A DNA stretch of 41,076 nt from Bacteroidales bacterium. Lineage in GTDB: Bacteria; Bacteroidota; Bacteroidia; Bacteroidales; UBA932. Below, in pieces: positions 1-8,659 of the stretch. Position 1 is the first letter of the stretch. Every line of letters begins with the position of its first letter. The stretch covers positions 1 through 41,076 of the forward strand of contig JAEEJZ010000032.1 in assembly GCA_016282145.1 (NCBI GenBank). Reading direction: 5' to 3'. Below the pieces are notes generated by a model. It saw only the letters and a list, made by a program, of their open reading frames with translations, was not told the origin of the DNA and did no database searches. The translations under genes were made by a program, and so were the position numbers.

Positions 1-1281
1 CTGGGCGGCGACGACTTCGACCAGGTCATCATCGACTGGCTGGCTTCCGAGTTTGCCTCCGAGAACGGCGGAATGGACCTGAAGAAGGATCCGATGGCCC
101 TCCAGCGTCTGAAGGAAGCGGCCGAGAAGGCGAAGATCGAACTCTCCAATGCCACCAGCGCAGAGGTGAACCTGCCTTATATCACCGCGGTGGACGGTAT
201 GCCCAAGCACCTGGTGCGTACGCTCTCCCGTGCCAAGTTCGAGGCTCTTTGCGACGAACTCTTCCGCCGCAGCATCGAGCCTTGCCGCAAGGCCCTCGCG
301 GACGCTCACCTGAGCGCTTCCGACATCGACGAAGTCCTGCTTGTGGGTGGTTCTACCCGTATCCCCAAGATCCAGGAAATGGTGAAGGATTTCTTTGGCA
401 AGGAGCCCAACAAGAGCGTGAATCCCGACGAGGTCGTGGCTATCGGCGCCTCCATCCAGGGCGGTGTGCTTGCCGGCGACGTGAAGGATGTGCTGCTGCT
501 GGACGTGACGCCGCTTTCGCTCGGTATCGAGACCCTCGGCGGCGTCATGACGAAACTCATCGAGTCCAATACCACGATTCCGGCAAAGAAGAGCCAGGTG
601 TTCTCCACGGCTGCGGACAATCAGCCTTCTGTCGAGATTCGCGTCCTCCAGGGCGAGCGTCCGATGGCCAAGGACAACAAACAGATCGGCATCTTCCATC
701 TGGACGGCATCGCTCCTGCACCCCGCGGCATCCCTCAGATCGAGGTGTCTTTCGACATCGATGCCAACGGTATCCTGAACGTATCTGCCAAGGATAAGGC
801 GACGGGCAAGGAGCAGAGCATCCGCATCGAAGCTTCCAGCGGACTTTCCGAGGCTGAAATCCAGCGCATGCGCGACGAGGCGAAAGCCAACGAGGAAGCC
901 GACAAGGCCGAGAAGGAGCGGGTGGACAAGATCAACAACGCGGACGCGATGGTCTTCCAGACCGAGAAGAACCTCAAGGAATACGGCGACAAGATTCCCG
1001 CCGAGAAGAAGAATGCCATCGAAAGCGCCTGTGCGGAGCTGAAGAAGGCGGTCGAGGCCAAGGACATCGCCGCCATCGACAAGGCCAACGGCGAACTCGA
1101 GGCCGCTTGGCACGCAGCGTCTGAAGATATGGCTAAGGCTGCGGGTGCCCAGCAGGGCGGCCCTCAGGGCGGCGCGGGCTTCAACCCGGGCGATGCGGGC
1201 TTCAATCCTGGTGCCCAGGGCCCTCAGGGCGGTCCCCAGCCGGATTACGGCGGCGGCAACGATGCCCCTGACGAGCAGTAA
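1..1281 (+). CDS. dnaK: Molecular chaperone DnaK (Hsp70), 5'-truncated by the window edge
   Basis: The reading frame is open from base 1; 426 residues are present and about 200 N-terminal residues lie outside. DnaK is the cytoplasmic ATP-dependent Hsp70 that folds and protects proteins with DnaJ and GrpE. Visible landmarks are LGGDDFD at the first residues (ATPase subdomain), [13 protein letters not shown], the interdomain linker [15 protein letters not shown], the substrate-binding beta domain ([21 protein letters not shown]) and the helical lid. The end is a Gly/Gln/Pro-rich tail with the unit GFNPG twice, finishing in NDAPDEQ. The acidic DFEEV-type ending usual for bacterial DnaK is not seen. 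Stop codon TAA; gmk starts 22 nt later. Identification is certain; only the tail is unusual. Confidence 0.97.
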   Translation: MGGDDFDQVIIDWLASEFASENGGMDLKKDPMALQRLKEAAEKAKIELSNATSAEVNLPYITAVDGMPKHLVRTLSRAKFEALCDELFRRSIEPCRKALADAHLSASDIDEVLLVGGSTRIPKIQEMVKDFFGKEPNKSVNPDEVVAIGASIQGGVLAGDVKDVLLLDVTPLSLGIETLGGVMTKLIESNTTIPAKKSQVFSTAADNQPSVEIRVLQGERPMAKDNKQIGIFHLDGIAPAPRGIPQIEVSFDIDANGILNVSAKDKATGKEQSIRIEASSGLSEAEIQRMRDEAKANEEADKAEKERVDKINNADAMVFQTEKNLKEYGDKIPAEKKNAIESACAELKKAVEAKDIAAIDKANGELEAAWHAASEDMAKAAGAQQGGPQGGAGFNPGDAGFNPGAQGPQGGPQPDYGGGNDAPDEQ

Positions 1282-1303
1282 TGCCCAATAGTCTCTGGAA
1301 ACA

Positions 1304-1873
1304 ATGGCAGGAAAAGCATTGATATTTTCGGCGCCGTCGGGATCGGGGAAGAGTACGGTGGTGGGGCACATCCTCAAACTCCATCCGGAAATCGAATTCT
1401 CGGTCTCGGCGACGTCCCGGCAACCCCGGGGAGCGGAGCGGGACGGAGTGGAATACCACTTCCTGACTCCCGAAAAGTTCCGTTCCCTGGTGGAGCAGGA
1501 ACAGTTCGTGGAATGGGAAGAGGTGTACGGCGGCTCGTGCTACGGTACCCTCAAAAGTGAGGTGGAGCGCATCTGGGCCAAAGGACACGTCATTATCTTC
1601 GACGTGGACGTGAAGGGGGGCGTGAACCTCAAGAAGTATTTTGGCGAGCGCGCCCTTTCGGTTTTCATCAAGGCCCCCAGCATCGAGGAACTGCGCAGGC
1701 GTCTCGTCAACCGCAATACAGACAGCCCCGAGGCCATCGAGCGCAGGGTGGCGAAGGCCGCTGAAGAGATGCTTTACGAAGACAAGTTCGACGTCACCCT
1801 CGTCAATGACGACCTCGCGACAGCGCTCGCGACGGCGGAAAAACTGGTGGGGGATTTCCTCGCAAAGCCATGA
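1304..1873 (+). CDS. gmk: Guanylate kinase
   Basis: Cytoplasmic nucleotide kinase of 189 aa converting GMP to GDP with ATP, a normal family length. The P-loop APSGSGKST lies at residues 10-18, followed by the GMP-binding segment SATSRQPRGAERDGVEYHFL and the VEWEEVYGGSCYGT stretch. The lid and C-terminal helices follow (IDVDVKGG-like FDVDVKGGVNLKK; NRNTDSPEAIERR). It sits 22 nt after dnaK and its last 4 nt (ATGA) overlap the nadD start, so gmk and nadD are probably translationally coupled. Confidence 0.96.
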   Translation: MAGKALIFSAPSGSGKSTVVGHILKLHPEIEFSVSATSRQPRGAERDGVEYHFLTPEKFRSLVEQEQFVEWEEVYGGSCYGTLKSEVERIWAKGHVIIFDVDVKGGVNLKKYFGERALSVFIKAPSIEELRRRLVNRNTDSPEAIERRVAKAAEEMLYEDKFDVTLVNDDLATALATAEKLVGDFLAKP

Positions 1874-2427
1874 GGATCGCCGTTTATTCCGGAACTTTCA
1901 ATCCACTCCATAAGGGCCACCTGGCCATTATGGAGTATTTTTCGAAGTCGGGCTCCTTCGATGGCGTCTACCTGATTGTCTCACCGCTGAATCCCTTGAA
2001 AAGCGGACAGTCCCAGCCTTCGGGGCAGGAGCGCTACCGGGCCGCGCTGGAAGCGGTCGGACGTTATCCGGAACTCCGTGTGAAAGTGGACGACATCGAA
2101 CTGGGGATGGCGCCGCCGCACTATACCGTCAAGACGCTGGATGCGCTCAGAAGCCGTGAGCCGGGCAATGAATTTACCCTCGTCATCGGTGCGGACAATC
2201 TGGAAAACATCCGCCGCTGGCGCGATTACCAGCGGATTCTGCGAGAATTCGGCGTCGTAGTCTATCCCCGACAGGGTGTCGATCTTCCCCTTGTCCGCGA
2301 GGACCTTCTGAATGAATGTCCGGACTATAAAATCCAGCTGGCGGATGCGCCGACGGTGGATATTTCCTCCACGGAAATCCGCCAGGGCGAGGCGGAAGGC
2401 AAGGATATGTCATCCTCCCGGATGTGA
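1870..2427 (+). CDS. nadD: Nicotinate-nucleotide adenylyltransferase (NadD), 3' end apparently frameshifted
   Basis: Makes deamido-NAD from nicotinate mononucleotide and ATP. The nucleotidyltransferase signature GTFNPLHKGHLAIM starts at residue 8, and the second signature DISSTEIRQ is near the C-terminus. The annotated frame ends in GKDMSSSRM followed by TGA at 2425-2427. In the -1 frame, from 2403, the DNA reads GYVILPDVIP then TAA at 2433-2435. That matches the usual NadD ending (LP-x-x-V-x-x-Y/I after EGK). One missing G near 2401-2405 would restore the family-like tail, so this is either a real single-base deletion or a sequence error. The catalytic motifs are upstream and intact. nadE, the last NAD-synthesis step, is also in this window (15414). 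Confidence 0.9.
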   Translation: MRIAVYSGTFNPLHKGHLAIMEYFSKSGSFDGVYLIVSPLNPLKSGQSQPSGQERYRAALEAVGRYPELRVKVDDIELGMAPPHYTVKTLDALRSREPGNEFTLVIGADNLENIRRWRDYQRILREFGVVVYPRQGVDLPLVREDLLNECPDYKIQLADAPTVDISSTEIRQGEAEGKDMSSSRM

Positions 2428-2442
2428 TCCCATAATATAGGT

Positions 2443-2474
2443 ATTGCAACTGACAAACTTTTAACGTATTTTTG
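2443..2474 (+). promoter_or_regulatory. Bacteroidota-type promoter for the 2480 gene
   Basis: The -33-like ATTG is at 2443-2446, then a 20-nt spacer, then TATTTTTG at 2467-2474, a full match to TAnnTTTG. The start codon ATG is at 2480, only 5 nt after the -7 box, so the transcript would start at or next to the start codon (leaderless). Confidence 0.65.
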
Positions 2475-2479
2475 CAAAT

Positions 2480-4600
2480 ATGAGAAGGTTTGTCTTGACG
2501 CTTGTTTTTGCCGTTCTGGCTTCCGCGGGGACCTATGCTTCTGCCGCGAAACGCAGTGCTGTCGCCATCGTAATCGATTCCGCTACCTATTCTGCCGTTT
2601 CTGACGCTGTCCGCTCCTATGCGTCGGCGATTGAAAAATACGATGGAAAGGCGGTCCGCCTGATGGTCGCGGGACCTTCCTGGGCGCCGGAACAGATCCG
2701 GGACAGCCTGTATATGCTCTATTGCAAGGATGCCCTGGAAGGGGCCGTACTCGTAGGCGATATCCCGGTGCCGATGATCCGGCGCGCACACCACCTGGCC
2801 ACGGCTTTCAAGATGAACCCTTCCTGGAAGTGGAAGCGCTCTTCCATTCCTTCCGACCGTTATTACGACGACTTCGGCCTGGCCTTCACCTTCCTGAAGC
2901 AGGAGGACAAGCTGTTTTACTATGACCTTTCTCCGGAAGGCAGGCAGAAAGTCCATTGCGACATCTATACGGCCCGCATCAAACCGGCAAAGACCGATCC
3001 TCAGCACAGTTTTACGGAACTCATCGCTTTGTTCCTGGAGCGTGCGGCCGCAGAAAAGGCAAAGCCGGAGAAGTTGGATGAGGTTTTCCACTTCGGCGGC
3101 CACGGCAACAGTTCCGAGAGCATCAACGCCCGTATCGACGAAGACCGGGCAATGTACGAGCAGTTCGGTCCGGACGTGCGCGTGCGCTACCTCAATTTCG
3201 ATGAAGACCGTTTTGTGCGGGCGCGCCTGAAGGCGGTGCTCGCCAACCCTGCGCTGGATTACGCGCATCTCCACACCCACGGGGGCGTGGAGGCGCAGTA
3301 CCTGAGCAAGGAACCTTATACTTTTATGCCGACCGAGCATCTGCGTAACTTCAAGGCCTTCCTGCGTTCCAAGATGCGTTCCGCCAAGGACCGGGACAAG
3401 ACGAAGGCTTCCCTGATGGAAAGTTACGGCGTGCCCGAGGCCTGGCTCGACGAGTGGAACGACCCGGTGCTTGCTCAGGAGGATTCCCTTCGCAGCGCCC
3501 GGGTCGACTTGGTGCTCTCCGACCTGGACGGCTACGCCCCTGCGGTGCGGGTGCTGATCCTGGACGCCTGCTTCAACGGCGCCTTCCTTCACGACGATTA
3601 TGTGGCCGCGCGTTACGCTTTCGGGGCGGACAGCCGTTGTCTCGCAGTGTTCGGGAACAGTGTCAACATCATCCAGGACCACTGGAAGAACGAATTGGCC
3701 GGGCTGCTGGGCTGCGGCGTCTGCGTGGGCAACTGGGCCCGGCAGAACTTGACGCTCGAATCCCATCTCTTCGGCGATCCCACGATGCATTTTGAAGCGC
3801 GTGCCGATGTCCCTGCGGGTCTGGATGCGCTTGTGACCCGCTATGAGGACAAGGCTGTGCTCCGCAAGCTGGCCCGCTCCTCCGTCCCTGACGTGGCGGG
3901 TTATGCGATGAAATACGGCATCCCCGTCAAGGCGGGGAATTCCCTGAACCTGCGGATGGAGCAGTTGATGTACGGGGTCCGGAACTACACGGACCGGGAA
4001 GACCTGGTCCGTACCATCGCCGCCGGCCTGGACGATCCCTATGAACTGATCCGCCGGATGGCGGCGCGTTATGCGGAAGGCTGCGGTGCGCCGCAGTTGC
4101 TCGAGCCCATCGCCGCCCATTACCTCGATCCTGCGGAAAGTGCGCGGGTGCGCTATCATCTCTTCGCCGCGCTCGGGCTTTATCCCTATGCCGATGTCGA
4201 AAAGGCGCTGCGCGCATCCTGGAACGGCATTTGGCCGGAGCAGGAGGATTTCGATGCCCTGCTGACGCGGCTGAAGCGGAGTGCGGACGGCGATGCCGCG
4301 GAATTCGCCGCCCTGTCCGATGCTTCCGCGAGCGTGAAGGAGCGCAGTTCGACCGTCAGTGCCCAGCGCAATGCCTGCAAGCCTGCGGCACTTGCGCCGA
4401 TGCTGGCCCTCGTCGCGGATGAAAGTGCCGATGCCACGTTGCGCTGCAAGGCAGCGGAGGCCCTGGGATGGTATGTTTACTCCTGGTATGCCCGGGAGAT
4501 TTTCGATAAGTTGCAAGCGATGCACATTGCGGACGCCGCCGTGGCGGACGAGGTACATCGGACCCTGAGAAGACTTGAAGACATTGCGAATATCCGCTAA
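2480..4600 (+). CDS. Secreted C25 (gingipain-like) caspase-fold peptidase homologue with helical-repeat C-terminus
   Basis: This 706-aa protein has a signal peptide (about residues 1-22, cleaved near ASA). The core resembles family C25/caspase-fold cysteine peptidases. AVLVGDIPVPMI and PSDRYYDD are typical of the N-terminal subdomain. Candidate catalytic histidines are H208 (FHFGGHGNSS) and H265/H267 (AHLHTHGG), and the candidate nucleophile is C364 (LILDACFNGAFLHDD). The spacing between His and Cys is longer than in gingipain, so the active site is inferred. Residues from about 470 onward are Ala/Leu-rich helical repeats (HEAT-like), not a type IX secretion C-terminal domain. Its last 26 nt overlap the start of the TonB receptor gene, so the two are likely made together. 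It could be a periplasmic or surface peptidase acting for that receptor; no substrate can be read from the sequence. Confidence 0.72.
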   Translation: MRRFVLTLVFAVLASAGTYASAAKRSAVAIVIDSATYSAVSDAVRSYASAIEKYDGKAVRLMVAGPSWAPEQIRDSLYMLYCKDALEGAVLVGDIPVPMIRRAHHLATAFKMNPSWKWKRSSIPSDRYYDDFGLAFTFLKQEDKLFYYDLSPEGRQKVHCDIYTARIKPAKTDPQHSFTELIALFLERAAAEKAKPEKLDEVFHFGGHGNSSESINARIDEDRAMYEQFGPDVRVRYLNFDEDRFVRARLKAVLANPALDYAHLHTHGGVEAQYLSKEPYTFMPTEHLRNFKAFLRSKMRSAKDRDKTKASLMESYGVPEAWLDEWNDPVLAQEDSLRSARVDLVLSDLDGYAPAVRVLILDACFNGAFLHDDYVAARYAFGADSRCLAVFGNSVNIIQDHWKNELAGLLGCGVCVGNWARQNLTLESHLFGDPTMHFEARADVPAGLDALVTRYEDKAVLRKLARSSVPDVAGYAMKYGIPVKAGNSLNLRMEQLMYGVRNYTDREDLVRTIAAGLDDPYELIRRMAARYAEGCGAPQLLEPIAAHYLDPAESARVRYHLFAALGLYPYADVEKALRASWNGIWPEQEDFDALLTRLKRSADGDAAEFAALSDASASVKERSSTVSAQRNACKPAALAPMLALVADESADATLRCKAAEALGWYVYSWYAREIFDKLQAMHIADAAVADEVHRTLRRLEDIANIR

Positions 4601-7403
4601 ATTCTTTGCAGTGACGCTGTTCCTGCTGGCTGCCCTGAGCCTTGGCGTCGGGGCACAGCGGAAGACCGTGTCGCTGGAAGGGACGGTCAGCGCGCTCGAA
4701 GACGGACGCACCGTACCGCTGGGTTATGCCGTGCTGCAACTCAAGCCCTCCGGAGTCTATGCGACTTCCGATGCATCGGGCGTCTATACTTTCAAGAACA
4801 TCGATCCGGGCCGCTACGACATTTCGGTGCAGCTGATCGGTTATGAGACGCTGGATACCACCCTCGTCCTCACTTCGCCGATGCAGCGGAACTTCGTCCT
4901 GCGTCCTTCTTCCTTCCGGCTCAACGAGGTCCGCGTCGTGGCGGAGGCCTCGAAGGCGGGGGAGGCGACGGCTTCGACCATCTCCCGGCAGGCCATCGAC
5001 CACAACCAGACCAGTTCCCTGCAGGATATCATGCAGTTGCTGCCGGGCGTCAGTTTTTCCAATCCTGACCTCAGCACCTCCCAGACCCTTTCTTTGCGTA
5101 CGGCGGACCCGAGTTCGATGAACAGTCTCGGTACCGCGGTCATCGTGGACGGGGCGCCGATGTCCAACAATGCCAATATGGAGGGCATCTCCACCGCCAT
5201 CACGGGCGTTTCCTCCAGCGTCGCCTCGACGGGAACGGCCACCTCTTCCGCCGCGCCCAATACCGGTATCGACGTACGGCAGATCTCTACGGACAACATC
5301 GAATCCGTGGAGGTGATCCGAGGTATCCCTTCCGTCCAATACGGAGACTTGACCGCCGGCGCGGTCATCATCAATTCCAAGGCCGGGGCAGAGCCCCTGA
5401 CCGTCCGCCTCAAGACCGATCCCAAAATCTGGCAGGCGGCCATTTCCAAAGGCTTCCGGCTGCCCGGGAAACTGGGCGATATCCACCTCAGCGGGGATTA
5501 TGCCTATTCCAATGCCAAGACTACGGAAGCGTATGCGAATTACCAGCGGGCCAATTTCAAGGCGATGATCACCCGTCGCTTCGGCGATGTGAATATGTCT
5601 TTCTCCGCCGACGCGCGCTACGGGCGGGATATCCGCAATCCCAATCCGGACGAGGAGCGGACCGCCCTTGCGACCGGAGGCAACCAGATTGGCGGCCGCA
5701 TCGCCATCAACGGCACCTGGAACATCAACCGGGGCTGGTTCAAGACTTTGCGCTTCGACCTGGCGGCCAGTTATACGGACAAGACCTCCTGGTATGAAAA
5801 CAATATCCGCGGAGACCGGATCTATTCCACGAATATGCGTGACGGGGAAGCAGTCTCCAACGGCAGGGGACACATCTTTGCCGCCGACGGCAGTGAGATT
5901 ACCCATTACACGGAGGGGAATGAAGGTTTTGCCACCATCCTTCCGTATTCCTACTTCTCGCATTACGATTTCTATGGAAAGGAGTTGAACGGCTTTTCCA
6001 AACTGAGCCTGAATCTCTATAAGTCCTGGGGTGAGACGGGCAACCGCATTCTCGTGGGTGCCGACTTCAAGACCGACGGCAACCTGGGCCAGGGACTGGT
6101 CTATAAGGCGGAGGCTCCGCCTTCGCACGCAGGCAACTCGGAAGCCGGATTCCGCCCGCGTCCTCTCTGGGACATTCCTTTCCTGAACCAGATAGGCGTG
6201 TTCCTGGAAGATTCTTTCCGGACCAAGTTCTGGAACCGGACGATGAACCTTACCGCCGGTCTTCGCTATGATTTTGTCGGCGGACTGAGTGCCCTGAGCC
6301 CCCGTGTGAACTTCTCCTTTGAGTTGATTCCTTCCGTGTGGACCCTGCGCGCGGGCTACGGCATCACCGCCAAGGCGCCCACCACCTCATATCTGTATCC
6401 CAATAACGCCTATTACGACCAGATCAACGTCAATACGCCGGAACCGACCCCTTCGGATCCTTCCAAGGTCGTTGTGGCGACCACCTACGTTTTCGATACC
6501 TCCAATCCGGCACTCCAGATGGCCCGGAACCGCAAGGCGGAAGTCGGCTTCGACCTGCTCATCGCCAAGCGCTACCGTCTTTCCATGACCTTCTACGACG
6601 AGGAATTGAAAAACGGCTACAGTTTCGGCCGCGACCTCTCTTCCTGGGTGCTGCTGCCCTACAAGACCTGGAAGCGCAGCGGCTATGACGCGGCGGGGAA
6701 TCCCGTATTTACGCAGGATTACGATACGCAGCGTTTCTTCTCCTGGTATATGCCGATGAATACGGCGGCGGAGCACAACTACGGCCTGGAGTGGGAGTTG
6801 AACCTGGGCCGCTTCGACGCCATCCGCACCTCTTTCTTCCTGAACGGAGCCTGGATGCACACGGAATCCTGGTCCACCGGATGCACTTACGAACAGAAAA
6901 TGAAGAGCGGAAGCACGGTCAACAGCCACGTAGGCATCTACGAGCCCGGCACCTGGCGCTACCACCGGGAAAAGGCCCTGACGACGCTGCGCATTACGCA
7001 TAACATCCCTTCCATCGGCTTCGTAGTGACGCTCACCACTCAGGTGAACTTCTTTACCCGCAACTGGACCGTTTACGGAAACGACCTCTATCCGTCCAGC
7101 TATATCTCCAGCGACGACGGAAAGGTTTATCCCTTTACGGCGGAGATGGCGGAGGACGATGCGTTCAAGTATATGCTTACGGCACGTTCCGACAGCCGTT
7201 TCATCGTCAGCCATACCATTCCCACGGTGGTCTTCAACCTGAATGTTTCCAAGGAGTTCAAGAAGTTGCTCACCGCGTCCTTCTATGTCAACAACCTGTT
7301 CAATTCCCGGCCGCTCGATCCTTCCGAGGTCACGAAAGGGGCTTTTACGGAGTTGAACAATCCCATTTATTTCGGCTTTGAACTTAAACTTAAACTTTTT
7401 TAA
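4575..7403 (+). CDS. TonB-dependent outer-membrane receptor with carboxypeptidase-regulatory-like N-terminus
   Basis: Outer-membrane active transporter of 942 aa. The best start is TTG at 4575, because it gives a complete signal peptide (MKTLRISAKFFAVTLFLLA, cleaved near GVGA-Q). Next come a CarboxypepD_reg-like domain (about 32-115, with GYAVLQLKPSGVYATSDASG and RYDISVQLIGYET) and a plug (about 120-275) with SLQDIMQLLPGVSF, IVDGAPMSNNANM and IESVEVIRGIPSVQYGDLTAGAVIINSK. The beta-barrel runs to the terminal aromatic FELKLKLF. No SusD gene follows; a DUF4876-like lipoprotein takes that place. The start overlaps the peptidase gene by 26 nt, implying coupling. The substrate is unknown. Confidence 0.92.
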   Translation: MKTLRISAKFFAVTLFLLAALSLGVGAQRKTVSLEGTVSALEDGRTVPLGYAVLQLKPSGVYATSDASGVYTFKNIDPGRYDISVQLIGYETLDTTLVLTSPMQRNFVLRPSSFRLNEVRVVAEASKAGEATASTISRQAIDHNQTSSLQDIMQLLPGVSFSNPDLSTSQTLSLRTADPSSMNSLGTAVIVDGAPMSNNANMEGISTAITGVSSSVASTGTATSSAAPNTGIDVRQISTDNIESVEVIRGIPSVQYGDLTAGAVIINSKAGAEPLTVRLKTDPKIWQAAISKGFRLPGKLGDIHLSGDYAYSNAKTTEAYANYQRANFKAMITRRFGDVNMSFSADARYGRDIRNPNPDEERTALATGGNQIGGRIAINGTWNINRGWFKTLRFDLAASYTDKTSWYENNIRGDRIYSTNMRDGEAVSNGRGHIFAADGSEITHYTEGNEGFATILPYSYFSHYDFYGKELNGFSKLSLNLYKSWGETGNRILVGADFKTDGNLGQGLVYKAEAPPSHAGNSEAGFRPRPLWDIPFLNQIGVFLEDSFRTKFWNRTMNLTAGLRYDFVGGLSALSPRVNFSFELIPSVWTLRAGYGITAKAPTTSYLYPNNAYYDQINVNTPEPTPSDPSKVVVATTYVFDTSNPALQMARNRKAEVGFDLLIAKRYRLSMTFYDEELKNGYSFGRDLSSWVLLPYKTWKRSGYDAAGNPVFTQDYDTQRFFSWYMPMNTAAEHNYGLEWELNLGRFDAIRTSFFLNGAWMHTESWSTGCTYEQKMKSGSTVNSHVGIYEPGTWRYHREKALTTLRITHNIPSIGFVVTLTTQVNFFTRNWTVYGNDLYPSSYISSDDGKVYPFTAEMAEDDAFKYMLTARSDSRFIVSHTIPTVVFNLNVSKEFKKLLTASFYVNNLFNSRPLDPSEVTKGAFTELNNPIYFGFELKLKLF

Positions 7404-7414
7404 TTGTTTGTAGT

Positions 7415-8656
7415 ATGAAAAAAATCTCTTTCATCTTCGCTGCGGCGTTAGCCACGCTGGCCGTCGCTTCCTGCGATTTCCCCAATGGGGAGGTCGTCAG
7501 CAATGAAGGGAGCATCAAGCTGGTTTATGCAGATCCCAGTATGGCTCCCTCCGATGTGGATACCAAGGTCTTGCTCACCAATGTAGGTAACGGGCAGGTT
7601 ACTGAATTTTTTGCCAGGGCCGGACAGGAGCTTGACTTCTCCGGTATGGTTCCGGGTATCTACGATATTGTAGCCAGTGCGCAGTATACCCGCGGCGGTG
7701 CCGTGTACAACTGCCTCGGCACCCTTAAGAACGTGGCCCTCAAGCCTTTCGTGACTTCCAACCTCAACCTGGTGATGGACGTCACCAAGAGTTCCCCGCT
7801 GGTGTTCAAGGAAGTGCACTACAATGCCAACAAGTACACGAACCCCTCTACCGGAAAGGCGGTGACCTATCTGAAGGATACCTTCTTCGAGGTGTATAAC
7901 AACGGAGAGGAAACCGTATATCTTGACGGTGTCTGCATCGGCGACCCGCTGAGCATCTCTACCTTCAGTTTCGCCCATCAGGCGGATAAACTCAGTCATC
8001 CGATCAAAGACTATATCTGGATCGGTACCTATGTATGGCAGGTTCCCGGCACCGGCATGCAATATCCTCTGGCTCCGGGCGAGTCTGCGGTCATCGCCGC
8101 TTCCGCCGCCGAGCACACCCTGGTGGGCGCCGGCCTGATCAACCTTTCCTATGCGGAATTCGAGTGCATCTGCCAGAAGTACATCGACAAGGGGCAGGTG
8201 GACGATGACGCTCCCAATATGATCCTCGCCTGCACGGTGAAGGAATCCGGTCTCGCCAACCAGTTCGGCAACTTCGTCGGAACGGCCTGGGTGCTCTTCT
8301 ATCCCAGCGAGGGCCTGCGCAAGGATGGCGAATATCTCGAATCCGACAAGGCCAACAACTACGGCCAGGAAGTGCTGATCGCCGATGTGTTCGACGCCAT
8401 CGACTGCGTGAAGAACGCCACCACGGACAAGAAACTCCCCACCTCACTCGATGCCGGCAAGATCTTCTGCGCGACGACCGGTGGCAACCAGAGTATCGTC
8501 CGTAAGGTTGCCAAGACGCTCGAAGACGGCCGCAAGATCTATCAGGATACCAACAATACCACTGAGGACTTCGAGGTCGTTACCTTCCCTGAGATTCGCC
8601 GTAATGGTGCCAAACGTCCGTCCTGGGCGACCTGGGGCCACGAAACGGCTCAGTAG
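7415..8656 (+). CDS. DUF4876-like surface lipoprotein
   Basis: This 413-aa protein has a lipoprotein signal peptide ending in the lipobox AVAS-C20. After a small beta domain (about 30-125), the segment FKEVHYNANKYTNP...DTFFEVYNNGEETVYLDGV resembles the lamin-tail-like fold of DUF4876 proteins. I recognise the family from memory; a profile search would settle it. It begins 11 nt after the TonB receptor stop and ends 3 nt before the next ORF. It is therefore the probable accessory lipoprotein of the receptor, analogous in position to SusD but unrelated in sequence. Biochemical function is unknown. Confidence 0.75.
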   Translation: MKKISFIFAAALATLAVASCDFPNGEVVSNEGSIKLVYADPSMAPSDVDTKVLLTNVGNGQVTEFFARAGQELDFSGMVPGIYDIVASAQYTRGGAVYNCLGTLKNVALKPFVTSNLNLVMDVTKSSPLVFKEVHYNANKYTNPSTGKAVTYLKDTFFEVYNNGEETVYLDGVCIGDPLSISTFSFAHQADKLSHPIKDYIWIGTYVWQVPGTGMQYPLAPGESAVIAASAAEHTLVGAGLINLSYAEFECICQKYIDKGQVDDDAPNMILACTVKESGLANQFGNFVGTAWVLFYPSEGLRKDGEYLESDKANNYGQEVLIADVFDAIDCVKNATTDKKLPTSLDAGKIFCATTGGNQSIVRKVAKTLEDGRKIYQDTNNTTEDFEVVTFPEIRRNGAKRPSWATWGHETAQ

Positions 8657-8659
8657 GAA

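Noticed and set aside
1139..1260. DNA repeats at the end of dnaK as a mobile or regulatory element
   Set aside because: They are in-frame codon repeats of a Gly/Gln/Pro-rich protein tail.
2183..4711. 842-codon ORF on the minus strand
   Set aside because: It lies opposite nadD, the C25-like gene and the start of the TonB receptor, has no recognisable motif, and is rich in Arg/Gly/His as expected of an antisense shadow in GC-rich DNA.
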